A stretch of DNA of 64,000 bases. It comes from Mariprofundus aestuarium. GTDB taxonomy: Bacteria; Pseudomonadota; Zetaproteobacteria; Mariprofundales; Mariprofundaceae. Made by a program: the position numbers and the translations under genes. The DNA is taken from positions 1,171,001 to 1,235,000 of the forward strand of contig NZ_CP018799.1 in NCBI RefSeq assembly GCF_002795805.1, given 5' to 3'. Position 1 is the first letter of the stretch, and each line of letters begins with the position of its first letter. The notes beneath the pieces were generated by a model, which was not told the origin of the DNA, made no database searches, and saw nothing but the letters and a program-made list of their open reading frames with translations. Positions 15,793-24,614 of the stretch are shown piece after piece.

Positions 15793-18045
15793 GTGAATTC
15801 ACCAGAAGCAACTTTAGATCTGAAACCATGGCTCAACTTTAAGGGCAGTGAATGGAAAGAACGGATTGATGTCCGCGATTTCATTCAGCAAAACTATTTG
15901 CCATTTGAAGGCGATGACAGCTTTCTGGCTCCTGCTACTGAGCGCACCAAACAGCTGTGGGTGGAGATTTCAGTTCTGATCGAGCAGGAACGACTCAAGG
16001 GTGTCTTGGATGTGTCCAGTGATATCGGCTCTTCCATTACAGCCCATAAACCGGGTTACATCAATAAGAAGATGGAGCTGATCGTAGGGTTGCAAACCGA
16101 TGCACCGCTTAAGCGTGCCATCATACCCAACGGCGGCCTGCGTATGGTGGAAGCCGGTCTTCAGGCTTATGGCTATGAGCTTGATGCATCCGTTAAAGAG
16201 GCCTTTCAGCGTTACCGTAAAGACCACAACCAGGGCGTGTTTGATGTCTATAGCCCCGATATCCTTGCCTGCCGCCGCTCCGGTATTATCACTGGTCTGC
16301 CTGATGCCTATGGCCGTGGCCGCATCGTAGGTGATTATCGCCGCGTGGCACTTTATGGCGTCGATTTCCTGGCGACTGAGAAGGGGCGCGAAAAGGCTGA
16401 GCTCAATGATGTCGCATTCAGCGAAGAGGTACTGCGCAGCCGCGAAGAGATGTCTGAACAGATCAGGGCACTGGAAGAGCTCAAGCAGATGGCTGCCAGC
16501 TACGGTTTTGATATCGGTCGCGCGGCAACCACGGCACAAGAGGCCGTGCAATGGACATACTTTGGCTACCTGGCTGCGATCAAGGAGCAGAATGGCGCGG
16601 CCATGTCGATTGGCCGAATCTCAACATTTCTGGATATCTACATCCAGCGCGATATTGATGCGGGCCTTCTCGATGAGTCAGGCGCACAGGAGTTGATTGA
16701 TGATCTGGTGATCAAGCTGCGTATCGTGCGTTTCTTGCGTACCCCTGAATATGATCAGCTCTTCTCGGGTGACCCGGCTTGGGTGACTGAAACCATCGGT
16801 GGTATGGGCGAAGATGGACGCACGTTGGTAACCAGAAACAGTTATAGATTCCTGCATACCCTCTACAACCTCGGTCCTGCACCTGAGCCTAATCTCACCG
16901 TACTCTGGTCGAATGCGATGCCTAAGGGGTTTAAGGATTTCTGCTCCCGTGTTTCTATTGAGACCAGTGCTATCCAGTATGAATCTGATGACCTGATGCG
17001 TCAGCATTGGGGCGATGATTACGCTATTGCCTGCTGTGTTTCAGCCATGCGTATCGGCAAGCAGATGCAGTTCTTCGGCGCTCGCTGCAACTTGGCGAAA
17101 ACCATGCTCTATGCGATCAATGGTGGGGTAGACGAAAAGAGCGGCGTGAAGGTTGTCGACGGTTTTGAGCCGATCACTGCCGAATACCTCGATTATGATG
17201 AGGTTGTTGCGAAATTCGAGAAGATGATGGATTGGCTTGCCACGACCTATATCAAGGCACTCAACGCCATCCACTTCATGCATGATAAATACCATTATGA
17301 GCGTATTGAGATGGCGCTGCATGACCGCGATATCCTGCGCACCATGGCATGCGGTATTGCCGGTCTCTCCGTGACTGCCGACTCACTCTCTGCCATCAAA
17401 TTCGCCAAGGTACGTGTGATCCGCGATGAGAAGGGTTTAGCCACCGACTTTGCCATTGAAGGTGAGTTCCCGGCATATGGTAACAACGATGACCGGGTGG
17501 ATAACATTGCCGTATGGCTGGTTGAGACGTTCATGGAGAAGATCCGTAAACACAAGACCTACCGCGACAGTGTGCCTACCCAGTCTGTTCTGACTATCAC
17601 CTCTAATGTGGTCTACGGCATGAAGACCGGCAACACACCTGATGGTCGCCGTGCCGGTGAGCCATTTGCACCCGGTGCAAATGCGATGAACGGACGCGAC
17701 ACCAAAGGCTTTATCGCTTCCGGAGCTTCGGTTGCCAAACTGCCATATGATGCAGCACTCGACGGTATTTCATGGACGGCAACGTGCACAGAAGGCGCAT
17801 TGGGGCAGACTCTCACGGATCGGGTCAACAACCTGAGCAACTGTGTTGACGTGTTCTGTAACGCCAGCGGTTTTCACGTGAATGTGAATGTGCTGAATCG
17901 GGATACATTGCTTGATGCGATGGAGCACCCTGAGAACTATCCTCAGCTCACACTGCGCGTTTCCGGTTATGCGGTGAATTTCATCAAACTGACCCGGGAG
18001 CAGCAGTTGGACGTGATCAATCGTACCTTCCACCTCAGTTTTTAG
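15793..18045 (+). CDS. pflB: Pyruvate formate-lyase (formate acetyltransferase)
   Basis: The protein has 750 residues, close to the 760 of E. coli PflB. It converts pyruvate plus CoA to acetyl-CoA plus formate by a glycyl radical mechanism in the cytoplasm. Key residues are visible: adjacent catalytic cysteines C414-C415 in AIACCVSAM, and the radical glycine G725 in the C-terminal RVSGYAVNF. The start is GTG 15793-15795 with an AAAGGAAT Shine-Dalgarno a few bases before it. It precedes its own activase, and a formate channel lies 2.5 kb further on, so this is a complete anaerobic pyruvate-to-formate module. Base composition does not differ visibly from neighbours. Confidence 0.97.
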   Translation: MNSPEATLDLKPWLNFKGSEWKERIDVRDFIQQNYLPFEGDDSFLAPATERTKQLWVEISVLIEQERLKGVLDVSSDIGSSITAHKPGYINKKMELIVGLQTDAPLKRAIIPNGGLRMVEAGLQAYGYELDASVKEAFQRYRKDHNQGVFDVYSPDILACRRSGIITGLPDAYGRGRIVGDYRRVALYGVDFLATEKGREKAELNDVAFSEEVLRSREEMSEQIRALEELKQMAASYGFDIGRAATTAQEAVQWTYFGYLAAIKEQNGAAMSIGRISTFLDIYIQRDIDAGLLDESGAQELIDDLVIKLRIVRFLRTPEYDQLFSGDPAWVTETIGGMGEDGRTLVTRNSYRFLHTLYNLGPAPEPNLTVLWSNAMPKGFKDFCSRVSIETSAIQYESDDLMRQHWGDDYAIACCVSAMRIGKQMQFFGARCNLAKTMLYAINGGVDEKSGVKVVDGFEPITAEYLDYDEVVAKFEKMMDWLATTYIKALNAIHFMHDKYHYERIEMALHDRDILRTMACGIAGLSVTADSLSAIKFAKVRVIRDEKGLATDFAIEGEFPAYGNNDDRVDNIAVWLVETFMEKIRKHKTYRDSVPTQSVLTITSNVVYGMKTGNTPDGRRAGEPFAPGANAMNGRDTKGFIASGASVAKLPYDAALDGISWTATCTEGALGQTLTDRVNNLSNCVDVFCNASGFHVNVNVLNRDTLLDAMEHPENYPQLTLRVSGYAVNFIKLTREQQLDVINRTFHLSF

Positions 18046-18065
18046 AGCAGTTGTAATACAACGAC

Positions 18066-18092
18066 GCTGCCTTGCCATTTTGGCAAGGCAGC
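18066..18092 (+). promoter_or_regulatory. Strong intercistronic hairpin between pflB and pflA
   Basis: GCTGCCTTGCC-ATTTT-GGCAAGGCAGC is a perfect 11-bp stem with a 5-base loop, centred in the 71-bp gap. No T run follows, so it is more likely an mRNA-stabilising or partial-attenuation structure than a full terminator. It would let pflB be made in large excess over its catalytic activase. Confidence 0.65.
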
Positions 18093-18116
18093 CATCTATA
18101 GGGCAGACTCACAGAC

Positions 18117-18911
18117 ATGAATCAGAACAACGAGGTTAAACCCCCGGGCTCTATTACGCCTGCCTGTGTCGATGAACAGGGCAGGCTTTCAGGGTTTGTG
18201 CACTCCTTTGAGATGGGGAGTGCTGTTGATGGCCCCGGCATGCGTTTTGTGGTGTTTGTTTCCGGCTGTCAGTTTCGTTGTCTCTATTGCCACAATCCAG
18301 ATACCATAAAAATACATAATGGCACGGTCATGACGGTGGATCATATCATCGAAGAGATAGCCGAATTCGCCTCGTTCCTGCGCTTTGCAGGTGGCTTGAC
18401 GATCTCTGGAGGCGAGCCGCTGATGCAGGCGGATTTTGTCCGCGAGATCTTTTATCTCGCCAAGCACGATTATAATCTGCACACAGCACTCGATACTCAG
18501 GGTTTTCTGGCCGCTCACCTTGAAGACGAATATTTTGATGATATCGATCTGGTACTGCTTGATATCAAGCATATTGATCCGGATAAATACCTGGCATTAA
18601 CCTCCAAGCCGCTGCAGCCGACGCTAGATTTTGCCCGGCGCCTCTCTGATATGGGTAAGAAAATGCGCATACGTTATGTGCTGGTGCCGGGTTACACCGA
18701 TGATTTCGATGACGTGGAAAAACTGGCTGCGTTTATTTCGACGCTACAGGGCGTTGAACGCGTAGAAGTGCTGCCATTTCACAAGATGGGTGAGCATAAG
18801 TGGGAAGAGCTGGGTTTTAAATACCATTTGAAAGATGTTCAAACACCTACCACTGAACTATTGAAGCGCGTCATTGATCAGTTCCGTAACCATGGTCTGA
18901 CAGCCTGCTAA
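18117..18911 (+). CDS. pflA: Pyruvate formate-lyase activating enzyme (radical SAM)
   Basis: The protein has 264 residues. The radical SAM cluster motif is C51-x3-C55-x2-C58 in SGCQFRCLYCHNPD. GGLTISGGEPLMQADF is the SAM-binding GGE motif, and the opening FVHSFEMGSAVDGPGMRFVVF is typical of PflA. It abstracts the hydrogen that creates the glycyl radical on PflB. The N-terminus is about 20 residues longer than E. coli PflA. Its position 71 bp after pflB and on the same strand makes the pairing certain for practical purposes. Confidence 0.96.
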   Translation: MNQNNEVKPPGSITPACVDEQGRLSGFVHSFEMGSAVDGPGMRFVVFVSGCQFRCLYCHNPDTIKIHNGTVMTVDHIIEEIAEFASFLRFAGGLTISGGEPLMQADFVREIFYLAKHDYNLHTALDTQGFLAAHLEDEYFDDIDLVLLDIKHIDPDKYLALTSKPLQPTLDFARRLSDMGKKMRIRYVLVPGYTDDFDDVEKLAAFISTLQGVERVEVLPFHKMGEHKWEELGFKYHLKDVQTPTTELLKRVIDQFRNHGLTAC

Positions 18912-18918
18912 GAGCATA

Positions 18919-18935
18919 CAGCGCGCATCGCGCTG
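18919..18935 (+). terminator. Possible terminator hairpin after pflA
   Basis: CAGCGCG-CAT-CGCGCTG is a perfect 7-bp GC-rich stem 8 bp past the pflA stop. It lacks a clear T run (ATATAGG follows), so termination is uncertain. Confidence 0.45.
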
Positions 18936-19071
18936 ATATAGGCACTCCTTCATTTTTAGCGCCACAGTGGATAGGTTTGATCCTCTAGGCGTTGTGGGAA
19001 ATCAGGAGATGGGAAAATTCTAGAAATTAATCAAATTTACCTTAGGCAATATTACAGAGTCGTGTCCCTGC

Positions 19072-20130
19072 ATGAGTAAAATCGACTTTGGTTTGGACAG
19101 TTGGTTTGAGGAGCGTGCCAGTGATCTGTGTGGTTCAGAATATGAACTTGCCCGGGTGATCGCGGTCGACCGGGAACGCTTTGTCGTTCATGACGGTGAG
19201 TCTGAAATCTATGCTGTGCTGACACGCAAGTTTGTCCAAGCCACTGAATCACCTGCTGACTTTCCGGTAGTGGGGGACTGGGTCTCTATTGAGCACCATG
19301 AGGCGGATGATTTCACCAGCATCAATACCGTACTGCCAAGAAAAACACTGTTGCGTCGCAAGATGGCAGGCACTGAGATTGAGTTCCAGATGCTGGCGGC
19401 AAACATTGATACAGCCTTAATCGCCCAATCATGCCACCTCGATTTCAATATCCGCCGCCTTGAACGCTATCTGGTGATGGTCAATCAGGATCGTATTGAG
19501 CCGGTTCTGCTGCTGACTAAAACCGATCTAGTCACGCCTGAAGAATTGACGCAGGTGATTGCCAGGATTCGCAAGGCAGGCATTGATCATGATATCATCA
19601 CACTAAGTAATGTGACCGGTGAAGGCTTGGGTCTGGTTCGTAAGAGGCTCGTTGCGGGAAAAACCTGCTGCCTGCTTGGTTCCTCTGGAGCCGGTAAAAC
19701 CTCGCTGATGAATCACATTGCCAGCACCAGCTTTAAAACAAAATCCGTGAGTGTCTCCGGTGCAGGCAGGCACACCACGGTTCGTCGCAGGCTCATGATG
19801 CTCGATAACGGTGCAATGTTGATTGATATGCCGGGTGTTCGGGAGTTGGGCGTAATGAGTGGGCGAGAGGGTATTGATGAGCGCTTCTCCGATATAGTGG
19901 CGCTTGGAGAAACCTGTCGATTCAATGATTGTGGTCATAGCAATGAACCCGGTTGTGCAATTTTAGAGGCACTAGCCAGCAAGAAACTTGATCAGGATCA
20001 CTATACTAACTACTTGAAAATAAAAGAAGAGTCAGAATCCTATGAGAAGGCTCATGCCGAGAAGCTTAAAAAGGGAAGGGGTTCCAGACGTCCTGTTTTC
20101 TCCAAAACAAAGCATAAGAAAAGGCATTAA
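19072..20130 (+). CDS. rsgA: Ribosome small-subunit biogenesis GTPase
   Basis: The protein has 352 residues. It has the circularly permuted G-motif order of RsgA/YjeQ: an OB-fold at about 25-110, then G4 (LLLTKTDL), G1 (GSSGAGKT at 203-210), G3 (DMPGVRELG), and a C-terminal zinc knuckle CRFNDCGHSNEPGC with the Cys-His ligands. The tail is strongly basic (KKGRGSRRPVFSKTKHKKRH). It matures the 30S subunit and hydrolyses GTP on the ribosome. It probably forms its own transcript, since 160 bp separate it from pflA. Confidence 0.95.
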   Translation: MSKIDFGLDSWFEERASDLCGSEYELARVIAVDRERFVVHDGESEIYAVLTRKFVQATESPADFPVVGDWVSIEHHEADDFTSINTVLPRKTLLRRKMAGTEIEFQMLAANIDTALIAQSCHLDFNIRRLERYLVMVNQDRIEPVLLLTKTDLVTPEELTQVIARIRKAGIDHDIITLSNVTGEGLGLVRKRLVAGKTCCLLGSSGAGKTSLMNHIASTSFKTKSVSVSGAGRHTTVRRRLMMLDNGAMLIDMPGVRELGVMSGREGIDERFSDIVALGETCRFNDCGHSNEPGCAILEALASKKLDQDHYTNYLKIKEESESYEKAHAEKLKKGRGSRRPVFSKTKHKKRH

Positions 20131-20264
20131 CAGCCTACACTTTCTTGCCAATTCCCTCAGGATGCCATTGATCACGTCTGCACCATTCCAATAACTGATA
20201 CCGCCCGATCTAAAACCTAAACAACCTGTTATAGTGTGTTTTTATTTGGGTTACAGGGGGCGGT

Positions 20265-20510
20265 ATGATTATCAAAGAATTCAGCAGAATGGCTACGGCA
20301 TTAAACGAGGAGGTCAATGTGTTCCAGCGCATTAATGGGTACGTTGCTCTGTTTATGGGGCAAGGCTGTGTTATTAACCAGCTCAGTACGAAGGATGGAA
20401 AGATTCAGTATTTCGATGCCAAACTGGATCTGGAAAAACTACTTAAAGACAACTCTTTTAGAGGCACAGTGCATTACTATGAGTCTCAAAGCTTCACCAC
20501 CATTCAATAA
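20265..20510 (+). CDS. Hypothetical protein, 81 residues
   Basis: I do not recognise this gene. It starts with ATG 20265-20267 preceded by a good AGGGGG Shine-Dalgarno. The protein is soluble-looking with a mixed alpha/beta pattern, no signal peptide, no membrane segment, and one cysteine; it reads MIIKEFSRMATALNEE at the start and ends in HYYESQSFTTIQ. It lies alone between rsgA and the convergent formate channel. Codon usage looks like a real gene. No function can be assigned. Confidence 0.6.
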   Translation: MIIKEFSRMATALNEEVNVFQRINGYVALFMGQGCVINQLSTKDGKIQYFDAKLDLEKLLKDNSFRGTVHYYESQSFTTIQ

Positions 20511-20558
20511 TTTCACCCCTGACGGAGCCGGATATGCCCCCTGAAAGCGGGCGTTGCG

Positions 20559-21380
20559 TCAGCTTGATGGTGATTCAGCAGCTAGAACTGTTTTTCTTCT
20601 TGCTGTGAAATAGAGAGCAAACCCTGTAAGTATCATGCCGCCAAGAATATTGCCCAATAGAACCGGGATTTCATTCAACAGCCACCAATCAGAAATGGTG
20701 ACATCGGCACCCAGCATGATTCCGGCAGGAATCACAAACATATTGACGATGGCATGCTCAAAACCCAGGGAAAAGAAAGTCATGATCGGCAGCCACATGG
20801 CTGCAATTTTGCCAATGGTTGTTGTTGCGGTTAATGCCATGACGGTGCCAAGTGTCACCATCCAGTTACAGAGTATGCCGCTGGTAAATGCGGAGATCGT
20901 GCCATCAAAACCATAAGGGGCGTATGCAATAGTTTTATGCTCAGCAATGGCTATGATCTTTTGCGCTGCCGCAATGGTTGCGGGGTCAACATGGCCCATC
21001 TTGGTAATGACGATGTAATAAAGAACAGCGTAGAAAAGGCTGCCGAGCAGGTTGCCCATGAGTACCCATGTCCAGTTATAAGCCAGTTGAGCAAGTGAGG
21101 CCCGGCCATCTTTGATGGCAATCGGCAACAGGGCAAAGTTGCTCGTTCCCAATTCAAGGCCAAGCAGAATGATCATCACAAAGCCAACAGGGAAAAGGAC
21201 CGCACCCAGAATATCAACCCCGGTCTGTGTCGAAGCAGTTGCCGCCATGGTTGTGGCGTAACCCAGAAACACACCTGACAGGATGCCACGTATCAGCATA
21301 TACTTTACCGGCAAGCCAGCTTTCTTGGCTCCTGCCTGCAACATACTCTCTACAACATCTTCCGGTTTAACGTATGACAT
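20559..21380 (-). CDS. focA: Formate/nitrite transporter (FNT family), probably a formate channel
   Basis: The protein has 273 residues with six membrane helices and a short soluble N-terminus (SYVKPEDVVESMLQAGAKKA), as in the FocA/NirC family. The broken-helix signatures are seen in the middle (GTISAFTSGILCNWMVTLG) and near the end (SLGFEHAIVNMFVIPAGI), the latter with the conserved histidine that controls formate protonation. The pfl genes 2.5 kb upstream suggest formate export, but NirC-type nitrite transport cannot be ruled out by sequence alone. It has its own promoter region with an FNR-like box. Confidence 0.85.
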   Translation of the reverse strand: MSYVKPEDVVESMLQAGAKKAGLPVKYMLIRGILSGVFLGYATTMAATASTQTGVDILGAVLFPVGFVMIILLGLELGTSNFALLPIAIKDGRASLAQLAYNWTWVLMGNLLGSLFYAVLYYIVITKMGHVDPATIAAAQKIIAIAEHKTIAYAPYGFDGTISAFTSGILCNWMVTLGTVMALTATTTIGKIAAMWLPIMTFFSLGFEHAIVNMFVIPAGIMLGADVTISDWWLLNEIPVLLGNILGGMILTGFALYFTARRKTVLAAESPSS

Positions 21381-21446
21381 TCTTCAACTCCGCTCTGTTC
21401 TCACGGCTAAAGGGAATGTGACCCTTTATCCTTTATTGGATTCGGT

Positions 21447-21460
21447 GTGATTCTGATCAG
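21447..21460 (-). promoter_or_regulatory. FNR/ANR-like box upstream of the formate channel
   Basis: The core TGAT-TCTG-ATCA is at 21448-21459, matching the FNR-family dyad TGAT-N4-ATCA exactly; flanking bases deviate from the full TTGAT..ATCAA. Its centre is about 73 bp upstream of the ATG, a distance compatible with activation at about -41 of a transcript. It would give anaerobic induction of the channel. Confidence 0.45.
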
Positions 21461-21488
21461 CGCGAGGGCGTTGACAGCAGGTGTTGAG

Positions 21489-22730
21489 TTACTTCTTTTT
21501 TCGTTTCTTCGGTTTCTTTTGGTTCAGCCAGGCATCGTGTTCGTTGACCAGTGATTTAAGGTCAACGGCTTCAGGTGAGAGGGCGAGGGTGGCTGCATAA
21601 TCCTCTTTGTTGATGTTGAGTATTTCGATCGATTTGTTGAGAAACGCCTGAATCTCTTCAAGAAGCGGCCGCTCTTCCAGGCTACAGAATGAGATGGCGA
21701 TACCCTTGTTCATGCCACGTCCTGTGCGGCCAACGCGGTGCACGTAGTTCTCCACCTTTTCCGGCAGATCGTAATTGATCACATGAGTGACATCAGCGAT
21801 GTCGATACCGCGGGCGCTGACATCGGTGGCTACCATGATGCGGCATTCACCCTCCCGGAATTGACGCATTGCCTCTGTACGCTCTTTTTGATCCTTATCG
21901 CCATGGATGTTTATCGCATCGATGCCAACGCGGCCCATGGCCTTTACAACGCGCTCAGCACGCACTTTGGTGCGTACGAAGACAATTATCTTGCTCTCAG
22001 GGTTCTCATTGATGAAACGCTCAAGGAAAAAGCGCTTGTCATCCTGATCGACAAACATCACGGAGTGGGCGATGTTTTTAGAGACCTTGTCCTGAGGTGA
22101 AACCTGAATGCGGATTGCCTCACTCTTCACCTGCGAGTAGGCAAGCTTCCTGATCTCATCGTTAATGGTGGCCGAGAAGAAGAGGGTCTGATGGTGGCGT
22201 GGAAGCATTTTTTTAACGTATTTGATATCTTCAATAAAGCCGAGATCAAGCATGTGGTCGGCTTCATCAAGGACGAGAGTGTTGACGATGTTCAGGTTAA
22301 TCACTTTCTGATTGATTAGGTCGAACATTCGTCCCGGCGTAGTAACCAGAATATCTATGCCATCCTGAAGTTTGGCGATCTGGCGCTCCTGCTCAACTCC
22401 GCCGTAGAGGGCAAAGGTTTTCACCTTGGTGTGGGCGGAGAGGGTGTCAAAGACCTTGCCGATCTGCATGGTGAGTTCACGCGTTGGCGCCATAACCACG
22501 CAGCTGATGCCACGGGTTCGCTTGCTGGTTTTTGCGCGGTGAATTTTATCAATCACCGGAATGGCAAACGCGGCTGTTTTACCTGTGCCTGTCTGGGCAA
22601 TGGCCAGCACATCTTCACCATTCTGAATCGAGGGGATCGCTTTATACTGGATATCAGTCGGGCGTATAAACCCGAGTTTCTTCAGGTTCTTTTTGATGTC
22701 TTGGGAGATGTAATATTGATCAAACTTCAT
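21489..22730 (-). CDS. rhlE: DEAD-box ATP-dependent RNA helicase, RhlE type
   Basis: The protein has 413 residues. All RecA-like motifs are present in order: Q motif (GFIRPTDIQYKAIP), AQTGTGKTAAF, PTRELTMQ, TTPGR, DEAD in VLDEADHMLDLGF, SAT, and HRVGRTGRG near the end. A short tail of lysines (KKPKKRKKK) follows for RNA contact. RhlE-type helicases remodel rRNA precursors and degradosome RNA. It stands alone, divergent from the GNAT gene. Confidence 0.92.
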   Translation of the reverse strand: MKFDQYYISQDIKKNLKKLGFIRPTDIQYKAIPSIQNGEDVLAIAQTGTGKTAAFAIPVIDKIHRAKTSKRTRGISCVVMAPTRELTMQIGKVFDTLSAHTKVKTFALYGGVEQERQIAKLQDGIDILVTTPGRMFDLINQKVINLNIVNTLVLDEADHMLDLGFIEDIKYVKKMLPRHHQTLFFSATINDEIRKLAYSQVKSEAIRIQVSPQDKVSKNIAHSVMFVDQDDKRFFLERFINENPESKIIVFVRTKVRAERVVKAMGRVGIDAINIHGDKDQKERTEAMRQFREGECRIMVATDVSARGIDIADVTHVINYDLPEKVENYVHRVGRTGRGMNKGIAISFCSLEERPLLEEIQAFLNKSIEILNINKEDYAATLALSPEAVDLKSLVNEHDAWLNQKKPKKRKKK

Positions 22731-22905
22731 GGTGCCTCAGTTTACTGAACAGATATGGATTGCCGCAAGACTCAGGGATTCAGAGGATCAAAGCAACGAA
22801 GCAGGGGGAGTAGCGTTAAGACGGGCTGGTACAGCTTAGGCGGGCAGCTATAATGTGGAATAATATCACCAACCTGTCAGTAAAGAGGAAGTAAGAGAAA
22901 GAACT

Positions 22906-23442
22906 ATGGATTTTGAAACCCGATTGGCGAGGCCAGAGGATGTGGCTGCTATTGTTGAATTAGGGCGCAGGACATTTGCACTAGCTTACGGGGATATCGT
23001 TCTGCCGAGCGATATGGACTCCTATCTGGCGAAGTTTTTTGATCCTGAGCTACTGAAGTCGGAAATCCTTGCCAAAGCCGCGACCTATTTTATTACAGAA
23101 ACTGAGCAGGGTGTTGTGGGCTACGCAAAACTGGCCGAAACAGAAAGACCTGATCAACTCGCGGATAAGAGGGTAATCGAGTTGATTCGCCTCTATGTGA
23201 GACCCGAAAACTATGGCATGGGTATCGGTAACGGGTTGCTTAAAGCAGTGAAGCAGCAAGCACTTGCTGCCGGGTTTAAAGGGCTCTGGCTTCGTGTCTG
23301 GGAGAAGAACAATGGTGCTATCCGCCTCTATGAAAGGGATGGTTTTAAGCGACTCGGCATTGAACCCTATTTCATTGGCACCACGGCGAACCCTGTTGTA
23401 TTGATGTTTGAAGGGCTAACGACAGGGGAAGAGCTTTACTGA
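22906..23442 (+). CDS. GNAT-family N-acetyltransferase
   Basis: The protein has 178 residues. The acetyl-CoA-binding motif A is visible as LIRLYVRPENYGMGIGNGLLKAVKQQA (R/Q-x2-G-x-G/A), followed by GLWLRVWEKNNGAIRLYERDGFKRLG, the usual N-x3-A-x2-LYE-x2-GF end of the fold. It resembles RimI/PhnO-like small acetyltransferases; target unknown. Its last 7 bp overlap the tail of the convergent M20 gene. Confidence 0.85.
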   Translation: MDFETRLARPEDVAAIVELGRRTFALAYGDIVLPSDMDSYLAKFFDPELLKSEILAKAATYFITETEQGVVGYAKLAETERPDQLADKRVIELIRLYVRPENYGMGIGNGLLKAVKQQALAAGFKGLWLRVWEKNNGAIRLYERDGFKRLGIEPYFIGTTANPVVLMFEGLTTGEELY

Positions 23443-24614
23443 TTCAGGGCCAAGGCGGCGAAGGCGGCGATGCCGGAGCGCATCGATGACTCATCAATAT
23501 CGAAACTGGGGTGGTGCAGGGGGTAGCGTGTTTCAGGCCCGCCACCGGTGCCTAGGCGGAAAAGGCAGCCCGGAATATCGCGCATGAACTCTGCAAAATC
23601 CTCACCACCCATCGATGGGTCTGGAAGGTCAATTAGATCAATTCCAGATGTTGATTCAGTAATAATATCAACGGCTTGTGCAAGAAGACTCGAGTCATTG
23701 ATTAAAACAGGCGTGGCCTGTTTTAGGGTGAATCGAGCTGTCGCTCCCCAGGCATCCGAGGTCTGGCGGATGATGCGATCCATCATGGCGCGAATCTCCT
23801 CGTGCGACTCCGGATGCAGGCTGCGAATAGTGCCTGTAAACTGAACCCTGTCCGGAATTACATTGCCTGCATAACCACCCTGAATCTGGCCGATGGTCAG
23901 TACAGCCGGATGCAGCGGATTAACCTTGCGGCTGACGATATGGTGCAGCGCCTGGATCACATGGCTAGCAATCAGAATCACGTCGATACACTCATGCGGC
24001 CGTGCCGCGTGTCCGCCGCGCCCCATGATTTCGACATCAAACATGTCAGCCGCCGCACACATCGCACCCCGCCTCATGCCGATGGAGCCGGCCGGCAGGT
24101 AGGGGAAGACATGCATAGCGTAGATCTGTTGAGGATTGAGCGTCCCAAAAAGATGCTCGCGCAGCATCGCCGCGGCGCCTTCGCAGGTCTCCTCGGCAGG
24201 CTGGAAAACAAAGGCGATATTGTAATTCAGATGTTCTTTTAGGCTGCAGATCACCTTTGCGGCACCGAGCAGTACGGCGGTATGCGCATCATGGCCACAG
24301 CTGTGTGAAACGCCTTCGACGCGGGAGCTGTAGGGGAGTTGTTTTCCATCTTTTATTGGCAGGGCATCCATGTCTGCACGGAAAGCCAGCCATGGTTTCT
24401 CTGCACCGATGTTCAGTGTGGCTAGCAGGCCAAAGCCACCGATGCCTTCTTTCACCTCAAGCCCCAGTTTGCGGCACTCGCCGGCTACCAGAAGGGCGGT
24501 CTGCTGCTCCGCTCCCGAGAGTTCAGGGTGTTCATGCAGATAGCGGCGGATGCGGATGGTCTCCGCTATCACGGACTCAACACTCCTGCTCAGTTGATCG
24601 CGGGTCACACTCAT
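23436..24614 (-). CDS. M20-family metallo-amidohydrolase (N-acyl amino acid/hippurate hydrolase type)
   Basis: The protein has 392 residues. Metal ligands are seen in SHSCGHDAHTAVLLGAA and in QPAEETCEGAAAML; MGGEDFAEFM near the C-terminus carries a further ligand. Between them lies the small dimerisation domain (IMGRGGHAARPHECIDVI). This is the AmhX/HipO/IAA-amino acid hydrolase branch of M20, which cuts an acyl or amino acyl amide from an amino acid. Its ATG overlaps the stop of the ybdK-like gene by 4 bp, so the two act in one pathway. The exact amide cleaved is unknown. Confidence 0.85.
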   Translation of the reverse strand: MSVTRDQLSRSVESVIAETIRIRRYLHEHPELSGAEQQTALLVAGECRKLGLEVKEGIGGFGLLATLNIGAEKPWLAFRADMDALPIKDGKQLPYSSRVEGVSHSCGHDAHTAVLLGAAKVICSLKEHLNYNIAFVFQPAEETCEGAAAMLREHLFGTLNPQQIYAMHVFPYLPAGSIGMRRGAMCAAADMFDVEIMGRGGHAARPHECIDVILIASHVIQALHHIVSRKVNPLHPAVLTIGQIQGGYAGNVIPDRVQFTGTIRSLHPESHEEIRAMMDRIIRQTSDAWGATARFTLKQATPVLINDSSLLAQAVDIITESTSGIDLIDLPDPSMGGEDFAEFMRDIPGCLFRLGTGGGPETRYPLHHPSFDIDESSMRSGIAAFAALALNQ

